The notes beneath the pieces are model-generated. The model worked only from the letters and a program-made list of their open reading frames with translations, was not told the origin of the DNA and did no database searches. The translations under genes were made by a program, and so were the position numbers. 64,000 nucleotides of DNA from Flavobacterium frigidarium DSM 17623 (GTDB taxonomy: Bacteria; Bacteroidota; Bacteroidia; Flavobacteriales; Flavobacteriaceae). This document shows positions 25,334 to 34,617 of the stretch, in pieces. Within the stretch, counting starts at the first letter, position 1. Every line of letters begins with the position of its first letter. The DNA lies in assembly GCF_000425505.1 (NCBI RefSeq), contig NZ_AUDO01000008.1, forward strand, positions 124,001 to 188,000, read 5' to 3'.

Positions 25334-26995
25334 TTAGTTTTGTTGGTCTAGTACAATACGTCCTTTTTCCATAGTGATTTCTCTACTGCACTTGGTTTTC
25401 CAGTATGGATTTTTTGACGATACGATTATTGTCCATTTATGAGCGTCATCGGTAATGAAGTCGATTATTGCATTTGCAATATTTGCGTCCATCGTATCTG
25501 TAGGGTCTTCATAAAATAAAATTTTTGGTTTGTGTATAATGCTTCTAGCAAGTAATATTTTTTGCGCATTAGAAGAGGATAGCTGGCGACCTTCAGGAAA
25601 GATTGGGCTTTCTAAACTATCCGGTAAGGATTTAATAAAGGCACTAAGTTGCACACCCTCAATAGCCCATTTTAAATCTTCTTGAGTGATTGCTGGATCA
25701 TTAAAAGTGATGTTTTCTAAATAAGTTCCTTCAAATGGTGATTCGCCGTGAATCACACTACCTATTTGTGAACGGTATTGTCTTAGATCAATTTTTTTAA
25801 ACGTCGCATCATTGATAAATAAACTACCTGTTGTTGGTTTTAATAAACCAGATAAGACGCGCATTAAAGTTGTTTTACCTGAGCCATTTTCTCCGTTTAT
25901 TATAATGCGTTCTCCTTGTTCTATTTTTAACGAAATGGCTTTTAATGTAGCATTCTTAGCATCTGGAAATTTAAATTGTAGACTTTCTGTTTCTAAAGAA
26001 ATATCAGAATAGCAGTAATCAACACTATCATTATCATACTCGTCCTCCAAAGTTAAATCGGTTACTTGACCTATTTTTTCGACAGAGGTTAATACATCAT
26101 AGAAAGTGTCAAGACCAATGATGATTTTTTCTACCGAGTTAATTACTAGTAAAATAATAATCTCTGCAGCTACGAATTGACCAATGTTCATTTGTTGCGA
26201 AACTACTAAGTAACCACCAATTGATAGTAAACTAGCTGTAATGATTATTTTGAAAATGATTAATTGGGTAAACTGCCTCTTTATAATATTAAAGTGTTTT
26301 TCACGGTAGTTCAAGTATTCACTAACTAAGGAATCATTTTTTTGTAAACCGTAATCAAAATTTAATTGGTTTCTAAAACTATAATTGTTTCGTGCCATTT
26401 CTTGCAACCAATGGGCTACTTTATATTTGTTTTTAGATTCTTTCAAACTAGTTTCTAGCCCAGGAATGTAAGACAATTTGAAAATGAAATAAAGTAGAAT
26501 TAGTAGGGTGATTCCAAACAAGATGAAGTATGGGTGGTACAATGACAATAAAATAATTCCGAAGATAATTTGGAGTAGAGCTGCAGAAAAATCAATCAAT
26601 AATTTTGACGTTCCTTTTTGAATGGTCATCGTATCAAAAAATCGATTAGCTAATTCTGGTGGATAAGTATTGTACAATTGATCAAACTTTATTTTAGGTA
26701 ATCGCACTGCAAATTCAAATGACGAGCGCACAAAGATTTTTTGTTGCAAGTTCTCTGTAATTCGTAGCTGCATTAGCGATAGGAACCCTACTAACGCAAC
26801 TCCCATAACAACTAAGAAAATCAAGACAATCCATGAAACACTTACACGTCCCGATTGGATGAAGTTAATAATGGCTTGAATCCCTAATGGAAGCGATAAA
26901 CTAATTAAACCAGCAAAAATTGCATATAAAAACAGCTGAGTAATGTCTTTTTTATCTAATGCGAGTAAATTGTAAAATCTTTTTAATGGTGTCAT
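25334..26995 (-). CDS. ABC transporter membrane/ATPase protein with divergent nucleotide-binding motifs
   Basis: This 553-residue protein fuses an ABC transporter type-1 membrane domain (about 20-300, five to six helices) with an ATPase domain (about 335-553). There is no N-terminal C39 peptidase or LapB-like extension. The Walker A motif is intact (G368-T375, 'GENGSGKT'). Other motifs deviate: the signature is LSSSN (472-476) instead of LSGGQ, and Walker B reads 'ILFYEDPTD' (492-500), where the usual DE is ED. The Q-loop position has H416, and no histidine is seen at the H-switch ('TIIVSSKNP', about 522-530). The operon order TetR-ABC-HlyD-TolC suggests type I-like export. Whether it hydrolyses ATP is open. 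Confidence 0.88.
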   Translation of the reverse strand: MTPLKRFYNLLALDKKDITQLFLYAIFAGLISLSLPLGIQAIINFIQSGRVSVSWIVLIFLVVMGVALVGFLSLMQLRITENLQQKIFVRSSFEFAVRLPKIKFDQLYNTYPPELANRFFDTMTIQKGTSKLLIDFSAALLQIIFGIILLSLYHPYFILFGITLLILLYFIFKLSYIPGLETSLKESKNKYKVAHWLQEMARNNYSFRNQLNFDYGLQKNDSLVSEYLNYREKHFNIIKRQFTQLIIFKIIITASLLSIGGYLVVSQQMNIGQFVAAEIIILLVINSVEKIIIGLDTFYDVLTSVEKIGQVTDLTLEDEYDNDSVDYCYSDISLETESLQFKFPDAKNATLKAISLKIEQGERIIINGENGSGKTTLMRVLSGLLKPTTGSLFINDATFKKIDLRQYRSQIGSVIHGESPFEGTYLENITFNDPAITQEDLKWAIEGVQLSAFIKSLPDSLESPIFPEGRQLSSSNAQKILLARSIIHKPKILFYEDPTDTMDANIANAIIDFITDDAHKWTIIVSSKNPYWKTKCSREITMEKGRIVLDQQN

Positions 26996-27002
26996 ATTAA
27001 AT

Positions 27003-27677
27003 CTATTTTTTTAGAACGGTTGTGATCAAATGAATATAAAAATCAGCTGGACTTATCTCAGTATTACAGTTGGTAATAGTAGTGAGATGCTCCCTTAAAA
27101 ACTGTTGATGCAATGCACCTTCAATAATATTTGAGGCTAAACTTTTTGCAAACGGATATTCAGGATCAACTTCATTTATTAAAAGTACAATTCTATTGAT
27201 TACTCTCTTATAAATCAAGAAAAAACCTTCCTTATTTTCTTCGTCTACTTCTTTAGTGTGTAATGTTTTAGTAAATTCAGAAATGATAATTTTGTTTAAA
27301 ATAGATTCGTTAATGTGTGCTGTGGCAGCATCGTCTTCTACTTTTTCGGTAACCACTAAAATCGCTTTCTTCAATTTTTCGAAGGAGTTATCAATGTTGG
27401 TCGTGGCAAAAAACAATTTATATTCCATCCAACTCCAGTACCAAGAGGAGAGGTATACTAATAATTTATGTTTGTTTTCAAAATAACGGTAAATCGAACT
27501 TTCATTTGATCCAATTTTTTCTCCTAATTTTTTAAAAGTGAAATTGTCAAAACCTATGGCATCAATTAATAAAATGCTCTCTTGAATGATTTTTTTACCG
27601 AGTTTACTAGTCTCAGGATCTTTTACGAAGATTTTTTCATTCACCTGAATTTTTAAAGAAGCGATGATATCTTTCAT
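27003..27677 (-). CDS. TetR/AcrR family transcriptional regulator
   Basis: Read from the ATG at 27677 this is a 224-residue regulator. The helix-turn-helix is 'FTFKKLGEKIGSNESSIYRYFENKHKLLVYL' (about 46-76), with the usual Y-R-Y-F pattern. The C-terminal ligand domain is unremarkable. It is the first gene of the export operon, 7 bp before the ABC gene, and so probably represses its own operon. An N-terminal extension of about 30 residues precedes the DNA-binding domain. The frame is open a further 20 codons to 27737, but those residues (MLKILFLIVSLLYLHKTISK) are hydrophobic and not family-like. Confidence 0.88.
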   Translation of the reverse strand: MKDIIASLKIQVNEKIFVKDPETSKLGKKIIQESILLIDAIGFDNFTFKKLGEKIGSNESSIYRYFENKHKLLVYLSSWYWSWMEYKLFFATTNIDNSFEKLKKAILVVTEKVEDDAATAHINESILNKIIISEFTKTLHTKEVDEENKEGFFLIYKRVINRIVLLINEVDPEYPFAKSLASNIIEGALHQQFLREHLTTITNCNTEISPADFYIHLITTVLKK

Positions 27678-27745
27678 TTTTGATATTGTTTTATGCAAAT
27701 ATAATAGCGATACTATTAAAAACAATATTTTTAGCATAATTTTTA

Positions 27746-27780
27746 CAAAAAAAAGGCTATTCGATAGGAATAGCCTCTTA
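27746..27780 (-). terminator. Terminator of gpmI
   Basis: AGGCTATTC (27755-27763) pairs with GAATAGCCT (27769-27777). The A-run at 27748-27755 is the T-run for the minus-strand gpmI gene ending at 27804. Confidence 0.85.
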
Positions 27781-27803
27781 ATTACTTTGTATAAAAAAGT
27801 TGT

Positions 27804-29321
27804 TTATAATAAAGAATGTTGTGTCATGACTGCTGGTTTCTCCACGCCCATAAGAGCAAGAATTGTTGGAGCAATATCACCTAATACTCCGTCATTAACT
27901 TTTTTAATGTCTTTGTCTATTAGTATAAACGGAACTGGATTTGTGGTATGAGCAGTATTCGGGCTTCCGTCAGGATTGATCATGGTTTCGCAATTTCCGT
28001 GATCTGCAATTACAAGTACGGTGTAGTCGTGGGCAATTGCCGTTGTGATTACTCTTTCGACACATTTATCAACAGCTTCACAGGCAAGGATCGCTGCATC
28101 CATCATTCCAGTATGTCCTACCATGTCACCATTTGCAAAATTTAGACATACAAAATCAACATCTTCTTTTTCTAATTCAGGAATTAAAGCATCTGTTAGT
28201 TCATAGGCACTCATTTCTGGTTGTAAATCATAGGTCGCCACTTTTGGAGAATTGCGTAATATTCTTTTTTCTCCTCTAAACGGGATTTCTCTACCTCCAG
28301 AGAAAAAGAAAGTAACGTGAGGATACTTTTCTGTCTCTGCGATTCTAATTTGAGTTTTATTATTTCTTTCTAAAACTTCACCTAGCGTTTCAGTAATATT
28401 ATCTTTGTTATAAACAACTTTTACATCTTTATAGGTCTCGTCATAATTAGTCAATGTTACATAATACAAGTTTAACTTGTGCATGTTTTCCTCGTGGAAA
28501 TCCTGTTGTGAAAGTGCTTCAGTCAATTCGCGACCTCTGTCTGTTCTAAAGTTGAAGAATATTACGACATCATCTTCCTCAATAGTAGCTACTGGATTAT
28601 CATTAGCATCAACCATAACAATAGGATTGATGAATTCATCTGTAATTTCCTCTTGATAGCTTTTTTCAATACTTACAATAGCATTTTTTGAAGCTTCTCC
28701 ATGACCGTTTACAATTAAATCATAAGCTAGTTTGATGCGTTCCCAGCGTCTGTCTCTATCCATTGCGTAGTAACGCCCAATTACAGATGCTAATTTTACA
28801 GTTGTAGGCGCAATATAATTCTCTAAATCTTGAATGTATTTTTTACCTGATTTAGGATCGACATCACGACCATCAGTAAAGGCATGTATAAAAACGTTTT
28901 GTAAACCGTGGTCTTGAGTTGCGTCAATTAATCCGCGCAAATGTGAAGTATGCGAGTGTACTCCACCATCAGAAACTAAACCTAAAAAGTGCACTTTCTT
29001 ATTATTAGTTTTCGCAAATTTAAAGGCATCGATTAAAACCTGTTCTTCTGCCAAGGTTTTATTGGCTACAGCCAAATTAATTTTGGCTAGATCTTGATAA
29101 ACAATTCGGCCAGCACCTAGATTCATGTGACCTACTTCGCTGTTTCCCATTTGGCCTTCAGGCAGACCTACATGTAAACCATCAGTCCTTAATTGTGCGC
29201 TAGGGTAATTCTTGTAAAGATTATTTATGTATGGAACGTTTGCATTGTCTATAGCAGAAACTTTAGGATCAGGAGATTTTCCCCAGCCGTCTAAAATCAT
29301 TAATATTACTTTCTTGTTCAT
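27804..29321 (-). CDS. gpmI: 2,3-bisphosphoglycerate-independent phosphoglycerate mutase
   Basis: GpmI interconverts 3- and 2-phosphoglycerate in glycolysis using two Mn ions. The 505-residue protein belongs to the alkaline phosphatase superfamily. Seen directly are 'LMILDGWG' at the N-terminus and the nucleophile serine in 'PEGQMGNSEVGHMNLGAGRI' (about 55-74). 'SDGGVHSH', 'HAFTDGRDVDPKSG', 'GRYYAMDRDRRWER' and 'FADHGN'-type 'VIADHGNCE' near the C-terminus are also present. It is monocistronic with a TAnnTTTG element 18 bp upstream. Confidence 0.97.
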   Translation of the reverse strand: MNKKVILMILDGWGKSPDPKVSAIDNANVPYINNLYKNYPSAQLRTDGLHVGLPEGQMGNSEVGHMNLGAGRIVYQDLAKINLAVANKTLAEEQVLIDAFKFAKTNNKKVHFLGLVSDGGVHSHTSHLRGLIDATQDHGLQNVFIHAFTDGRDVDPKSGKKYIQDLENYIAPTTVKLASVIGRYYAMDRDRRWERIKLAYDLIVNGHGEASKNAIVSIEKSYQEEITDEFINPIVMVDANDNPVATIEEDDVVIFFNFRTDRGRELTEALSQQDFHEENMHKLNLYYVTLTNYDETYKDVKVVYNKDNITETLGEVLERNNKTQIRIAETEKYPHVTFFFSGGREIPFRGEKRILRNSPKVATYDLQPEMSAYELTDALIPELEKEDVDFVCLNFANGDMVGHTGMMDAAILACEAVDKCVERVITTAIAHDYTVLVIADHGNCETMINPDGSPNTAHTTNPVPFILIDKDIKKVNDGVLGDIAPTILALMGVEKPAVMTQHSLL

Positions 29322-29338
29322 GTCGTTGTGATTTTAAA

Positions 29339-29346
29339 CAAAGATA
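29339..29346 (-). promoter_or_regulatory. -7 promoter element for gpmI
   Basis: Reads TATCTTTG on the minus strand, 18 bp upstream of the gpmI start codon. Confidence 0.5.
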
Positions 29347-29462
29347 ATGGTTTTAAAAATGCTATCTATGGATCAAAATAAGTATTACATATTACTAAAG
29401 AATCAGATTAATTTTCTAACAAATTATGTATAGAAGCTTTATAATTTTAAAATAAATGCACC

Positions 29463-31883
29463 TTATGATTTACTTTTTAAGCTATTGTAGTCTATAAAAT
29501 ATTTTATACTAATTGAAAAGCTATGATTTAGCGATTCGTTGTTAAGTAGTGAAGTAAAGTTAGTATTGAAATTTTTATTGATTTGACTTTCAAAATTTGC
29601 TGCGTTATTGCGATATAATATCGATAGTTCGCTACCGGGAGCAAACCACCAAGAGTACGATAAATCAAGATTCCAAGAGTAAAAACTCGAATCTTTATCT
29701 TCATTATAAAGCGTGTTTGCACTCAATCTTCCGGTCTCTTGTAAGCTTAAATATTCCTTGTTTTCTGCATAAGACCAATATTGGCGTACGGCCATATTAA
29801 AATTCATGCGGCTGTTTACAGAATACTTTGCCGAAAGCGAATTAGAGTAAGTAACTACATTTCGATTTGCAAATATGATTTGGTCTTTTGTAAAAGAATT
29901 AAGGTCATCATCAAAGCGATCAACATAACCTTTATTGTTATTTCGCCTCTGAAAATCGAAACTATAAACTAATGATAATCGATCACTAAAACGATAACGT
30001 GGCCCTATAGAAAACTCATAGGTTTCTCGCTTGTTCTCACTAAATATAGTATATGATGGATTAAAGTCTATCGCAAACCGATTGTTGTAATTGGTCGAAA
30101 GGTAAAACCAAGAATTGTATCGCTCTGGTAGAATTACATAAGTGTTCTCTGTTCGAGCTTCGTAATAATCATAAGATTCGATAGGACTGGCTTCTACACC
30201 AAAACTAAAATAATGGTTATTCTTAGTATTGAAGTTTAGCTGAGCATTAAATTCGTTTGATTGAATCTTACTCGTTTCTTTATGAAATTGAGTGTAGGCG
30301 TTAAAACTTAATTTAAATGTATTGAAAAGATCTGTGGGGTTTAAAATACGGTAATTGGTGTTTCCGTATAAGCTGAAATAATTGGTTTCAAAATTAATTC
30401 CAAGATCGTTATTATCGAAATCTTTAGTGACCAAATCGCCTCCAAAACTGTAGCGGTAATTCCCGCTAGTCTCTGCGAAATTCAAAGTAGAATAAATTCC
30501 TTTCTTATCTTCGATACTGTTGATTATGCTGTATTTAAAACTTCCGTTTAAATTATAGGTATTTTTCTTAGTGTTAAGATCCCAAGCAATCGCAGACACA
30601 TTGGCGTCCCTAAAAGAACCATTACGAGTAACATTGGTATTGGTCAAGCTCACTGATGAATTTTTTCTAAAGCGTTGATCAAGTACTAAAACATTGTAAT
30701 TTGTAAGTGGCTCTAGTTCTTCTCTTCTTACCTCCTGAGTTGTAGTGTTTAAAATAGTGGCATATGTTTTTTCAGTAACGGCATTTAGAATCCCAACACC
30801 CAAACCTGATTTTGTTCTACCAGATATTTTTAAGGCATTTACCAGATTAATTGTAGCTGGGTTTTCTAGAAAAACTTCCTCCTCTGAAATATTGGCGAGT
30901 CGACCTGGTCTACCACCAATTCTTCTAGAGTAAAGGAGGTCTCCCTTTGCAAACAAATCAGTTCCTTCAGTAAAGAAAGATCTATTCTCATTGAATTGCT
31001 GTTCAAAGGGCCCCAAGTTCAATATTTGGTCATCATATTTTGTTTGTCCAAAATCTGGAATTAATATCGCATCTAGGGTAAATGCATCGTTTATACCGTA
31101 TTTAATATCAAGTCCGCCTTTTAAAGTTCCTATCGTTTTTTGGGCAGCACTTGCATTTACATAAAAAGAAGAGTAGGGCATTAAAAAAAGTCGAGTAGGA
31201 GGTTTAATATTTTCAATTCCTTCTAAGACTCCAGCTTGTTGCGTGAAAGTTCCTAAATTAGAATCAATAAAATTCCAAGTATATTTTTGACGATCTCTGC
31301 GTATTTCTCTAAAAAAATTGATTCCCCAAGTTTGCTTGTCTTCGCTTGAAAATCGTAGCGCAGCATAAGGAATGCGCATCTCTACTGTCCAGCCAAAACT
31401 AGTAATTAATGCTTTACTTTTCCACACAGCATCCCAAGAGTAATCTTCGCCATTAGCATCTGTATTGATACAATCTGCTTGACCGTCTGCGGCGTTTACA
31501 TAAAATTGAAATTCTTGTTGGCCATCATTGTAACCATTAATGAAAGCGCCAAATAAATCAGAAATTCCGAAATCATCACGTTGCGAAATCTCTCTTAATA
31601 TTTTATCAGGTTGGTCATCATACAATGTCGCCGAAACATAAATTGCTTCATTGTCATAAATAACTTTTACAATCGTGCGTTGATTTTCTGGGATTTTCTT
31701 GCCATTATCTGGTGTAAACATGACAAAATCTTTTGCTTCTTCTGCACTTTGCCAAGCGGCCTCGTCAAACTTTCCATCTATAGTTATGGTTTCAGTAGTC
31801 AGCTTTTTGGTTTGCAAGACTTTCTTTTGGCTGTAGCCAAATTTAAAAACAAGTAATAGTGTTAGAATAGCAAGCTTCTTCAT
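29463..31883 (-). CDS. CBM9-like/DUF5916 outer membrane protein, paralogue A
   Basis: This 806-residue protein has a signal peptide (MKKLAILTLLLVFKFGYS). A CBM9-like domain follows (about 25-225), with 'ITIDGKFDEAAWQSA', 'YDNEAIYVSATLYDD' and 'GWTVEMRIPYAALRF'. The rest is a DUF5916 region of about 570 residues, rich in alternating strands, which looks like an outer membrane beta-barrel ending in an aromatic-rich strand ('SISIKYFIDYNSL'). Function is unknown to me. It lies directly downstream of a second copy (32014-34425) with an almost parallel domain plan, so the pair arose by duplication. A hairpin separates the two genes. Confidence 0.85.
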   Translation of the reverse strand: MKKLAILTLLLVFKFGYSQKKVLQTKKLTTETITIDGKFDEAAWQSAEEAKDFVMFTPDNGKKIPENQRTIVKVIYDNEAIYVSATLYDDQPDKILREISQRDDFGISDLFGAFINGYNDGQQEFQFYVNAADGQADCINTDANGEDYSWDAVWKSKALITSFGWTVEMRIPYAALRFSSEDKQTWGINFFREIRRDRQKYTWNFIDSNLGTFTQQAGVLEGIENIKPPTRLFLMPYSSFYVNASAAQKTIGTLKGGLDIKYGINDAFTLDAILIPDFGQTKYDDQILNLGPFEQQFNENRSFFTEGTDLFAKGDLLYSRRIGGRPGRLANISEEEVFLENPATINLVNALKISGRTKSGLGVGILNAVTEKTYATILNTTTQEVRREELEPLTNYNVLVLDQRFRKNSSVSLTNTNVTRNGSFRDANVSAIAWDLNTKKNTYNLNGSFKYSIINSIEDKKGIYSTLNFAETSGNYRYSFGGDLVTKDFDNNDLGINFETNYFSLYGNTNYRILNPTDLFNTFKLSFNAYTQFHKETSKIQSNEFNAQLNFNTKNNHYFSFGVEASPIESYDYYEARTENTYVILPERYNSWFYLSTNYNNRFAIDFNPSYTIFSENKRETYEFSIGPRYRFSDRLSLVYSFDFQRRNNNKGYVDRFDDDLNSFTKDQIIFANRNVVTYSNSLSAKYSVNSRMNFNMAVRQYWSYAENKEYLSLQETGRLSANTLYNEDKDSSFYSWNLDLSYSWWFAPGSELSILYRNNAANFESQINKNFNTNFTSLLNNESLNHSFSISIKYFIDYNSLKSKS

Positions 31884-31917
31884 GAATAGGGTTGGTTATA
31901 GTACACATTGGTTTAAT

Positions 31918-31949
31918 AAAAAAGCACATATATAAATATGTGCTTTTTG
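31918..31949. terminator. Terminator between the two DUF5916 genes
   Basis: AAAAAGCACATAT and ATATGTGCTTTTT form an extended stem around ATAA, with A on one side and T on the other. It would end transcription of the upstream paralogue B before paralogue A. Confidence 0.8.
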
Positions 31950-32013
31950 ATAATCATACAATAGTAGACTCGCTATGGTTAATTTTGTTACAGTTAATGC
32001 AATTAAATTAGTA

Positions 32014-34425
32014 TTAATTTTTCAATCGATTATAATCGATAAAATAACGCACACTTATTGATAAGATATTCGTTTGATTTGTGCCGAAAAGATTTTTAAG
32101 ATTTTGACTTATATTTCTCTCAACTACATTAGCGCTTTCCTGCGAATAATTACGGTACAAAATTGATAATTCACTACCGGGAGCAAACCACCATGAATAA
32201 GATAAATCAGCATTGAATGAATTGAAATTTCTATTTTTATTTAAATTAAATGTAGGATCTGCAACTACAGTTCCGTCGTCTTGCAGGCTCCAGAAGCGTT
32301 TATTGTCAGAATAAGACCAGTAATAACGTGCGGTTAAATTAATGGTCATTTTCTTGTTGATAGCGTATTTTCCAGTAAGGTCATTTTGCAATATTTCTCG
32401 GTCTCTTTGGCCAATTACAATTCCGGTATCGTCAAAGCCAACCCAGCCTCGGTCGTTTTTCCTTTTCGAATAATCCATAACAAAATAAAGAGAAAATTTG
32501 TCATTAAAACGGTATTTTGGACCTACAGCAAGACCATAAGTAATGCGGTCATCTTGATCATAAACTGCAATACTAGGTGTAAAATCGAATGTAAAGGCGT
32601 TGTTGCGGTTAAACTCCATACCAAAATAAGATGAAAGACGCTTCGGGATTTGTAAGTACCTACCAGCAACACGAGGCTCATAGAAATCATATGTTTCAAA
32701 AGGATTAAGCACAAGTGCAAATTCCATGTAGTGATTTTTTTTAGTACGTGCTTTAATTAAAGTTTTATACCATCCTTCTTGCATTTTTCCTGTTGTATTT
32801 TGCAATTCTAGGTTGAGTTCTTGCTCTATTTTAAAAGTATTAAAATATTTTGTAGGATTCAAAATGCGGTAACTACCATTTACTAATGCGTTGTGATAAT
32901 TAGTGTAAAAAACCAATCCCAAATCGTTTATATCGTAATTGCTCGAAATGTATTTTCCAGAAACAGTGTAGCGATACTGTCCGCTTGTCTTTGCAAAGTT
33001 CAGTGCTGTTTTAAAACCATCGTAGTTCTCGATGTCATTCACGGTACTGTATTTAAAGTCACCATATAAATTGTACGTATTTGCTTTTGTGCTTAAATCA
33101 AAAACTAAGGCAGAAGCATTAGCATCTCTAAAATCACCGTTACGAGTGGTATTTGCATTTACAAATGAAACAGATGAGTTCCCGTTAAATCGTTGGTCAA
33201 GAACAATTAAGTTATAATTAGCTAGCGGCTCAATAACCTCTTTACGGCTTGTTTGTTGTTCGTTATTAAAGCTGTCAACTGTTGTGCCTTCGATTGTAGC
33301 GTAAGTCTTTTTTGTAACGGCATTTAAAAACCCTATACCAAGTCCGTTCTCTGTTCGCCCAGAAACCTTTACTGCATTTAATAAATTGACAGTGCTTGGG
33401 TATTCCGTAATTTGCTCGCTTTCTGAAACTGTGGGTTCTCTACTAGGAAACCCACCAATACGCCTTGAATAAAATAAATTTCCTATATTGAATAAGTTGG
33501 TTCCTTCAGTAAAAAACGGACGGTTTTCCTCTAATTTTTGCTCGAATGGATCCAAATATAAAATCGCGTTATCAAATTTTGTTTGTCCAAAATCAGGAAT
33601 TAAAATGGCGTCTAAAGTAAAGGAGTCGTTGATGCCGTATTTAATATCAAGACCCGCTTTAAAAGTTCGATCAGAAGTAATGTCGTCCTGCTGGTAATAA
33701 GTAGAGGTATAGGGGATAAAGAATAATCGAGTAGGAGGTTTGATGTTTTCGATACCTTCAAGAATTCCGGCTTGTGTAAGCACAGCACCTATTTTAGTGT
33801 CTACGTGGTTCCATGTATAGGTTTGTATGTCGCGCTTAATCTCTCTTTTAAAGTTTATACCCCATATTTGTTTATCGGCTCTAGAAAAGCGCAATGCAGC
33901 ATACGGAATTTTCATTTCGACAACCCAGCCGTAGTTTGTAATTGCTACTTTACTATCCCAAATAGCATCCCAAGAAAAATCCTCTTCGGCTTCGGTTGCA
34001 ATACAATCCATTTGTACTCCGGCAGCACTAACATAGAAACGAAAATCCTGCTGACCGTCATTATATCCATTAATATTAACTGAAAAATGATCAGAAACGC
34101 CAAAAACATCACGATTTGTAATCTCTCTCTGGATCTTATTGGGCTCATCATCATATAGCGTTGCTAGAATGTATATAGCGTCATTATCATAAGATACTTT
34201 TACTTCTGTTTTCTTGTTCTCGCTAATCGGTTTTCCGTTGTCTGGATCAAACATGATGAAATTTGAAGCGATATTTTTGTTCTCTGTCCAACCTATATCA
34301 TCTGGTTTCCCGTCGATTACGATTCCTTTTGCGTTAAAGTTTGCTTTTAAGGTCTTTTTTTGTGAAAAACTGTTAATTGTGGTAAATAATGCAATAAAAA
34401 CAAGGATTCGGTAATATTTGTACAT
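32014..34425 (-). CDS. CBM9-like/DUF5916 outer membrane protein, paralogue B
   Basis: Read from the ATG at 34425 (MYKYYRILVFIALFTTINSFSQ, a signal peptide) this protein has 803 residues. The longer frame from 34476 adds 17 residues and is less likely. The N-terminal CBM9-like domain contains 'IVIDGKPDDIGWTEN', 'YDNDAIYILATLYDDEP' and 'GWVVEMKIPYAALRFSRADKQIWGINF'. The DUF5916 barrel follows and ends 'LSISVRYFIDYNRLKN'. Long stretches are near-identical in kind to paralogue A, for example 'LDIKYGIND.FTLDAILIPDFGQTK' and 'SWWFAPGSELSILYRN'. No role is established. The gene is divergent from the L,D-transpeptidase-like gene. Confidence 0.85.
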   Translation of the reverse strand: MYKYYRILVFIALFTTINSFSQKKTLKANFNAKGIVIDGKPDDIGWTENKNIASNFIMFDPDNGKPISENKKTEVKVSYDNDAIYILATLYDDEPNKIQREITNRDVFGVSDHFSVNINGYNDGQQDFRFYVSAAGVQMDCIATEAEEDFSWDAIWDSKVAITNYGWVVEMKIPYAALRFSRADKQIWGINFKREIKRDIQTYTWNHVDTKIGAVLTQAGILEGIENIKPPTRLFFIPYTSTYYQQDDITSDRTFKAGLDIKYGINDSFTLDAILIPDFGQTKFDNAILYLDPFEQKLEENRPFFTEGTNLFNIGNLFYSRRIGGFPSREPTVSESEQITEYPSTVNLLNAVKVSGRTENGLGIGFLNAVTKKTYATIEGTTVDSFNNEQQTSRKEVIEPLANYNLIVLDQRFNGNSSVSFVNANTTRNGDFRDANASALVFDLSTKANTYNLYGDFKYSTVNDIENYDGFKTALNFAKTSGQYRYTVSGKYISSNYDINDLGLVFYTNYHNALVNGSYRILNPTKYFNTFKIEQELNLELQNTTGKMQEGWYKTLIKARTKKNHYMEFALVLNPFETYDFYEPRVAGRYLQIPKRLSSYFGMEFNRNNAFTFDFTPSIAVYDQDDRITYGLAVGPKYRFNDKFSLYFVMDYSKRKNDRGWVGFDDTGIVIGQRDREILQNDLTGKYAINKKMTINLTARYYWSYSDNKRFWSLQDDGTVVADPTFNLNKNRNFNSFNADLSYSWWFAPGSELSILYRNYSQESANVVERNISQNLKNLFGTNQTNILSISVRYFIDYNRLKN

Positions 34426-34573
34426 GAAATTTTGATTTGGCTTGAACAAAAATAGGTTAATTAACGTCATGTGCAAGAGAAATCTTAGCTAGCAAATGTT
34501 AATTTTAATGGGTTTTAGGTCTCTGCACAATTTTATTTAACATTATATGTTATACTATTATGTATATGTTTTA

Positions 34574-34581
34574 TAATTTTG
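34574..34581 (+). promoter_or_regulatory. -7 promoter element for the L,D-transpeptidase-like gene
   Basis: TAATTTTG, a TAnnTTTG match, 36 bp upstream of the ATG at 34618. Confidence 0.5.
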
Positions 34582-34617
34582 CAATCCCCAATCTAACATT
34601 TAAATATTTTAACATCA

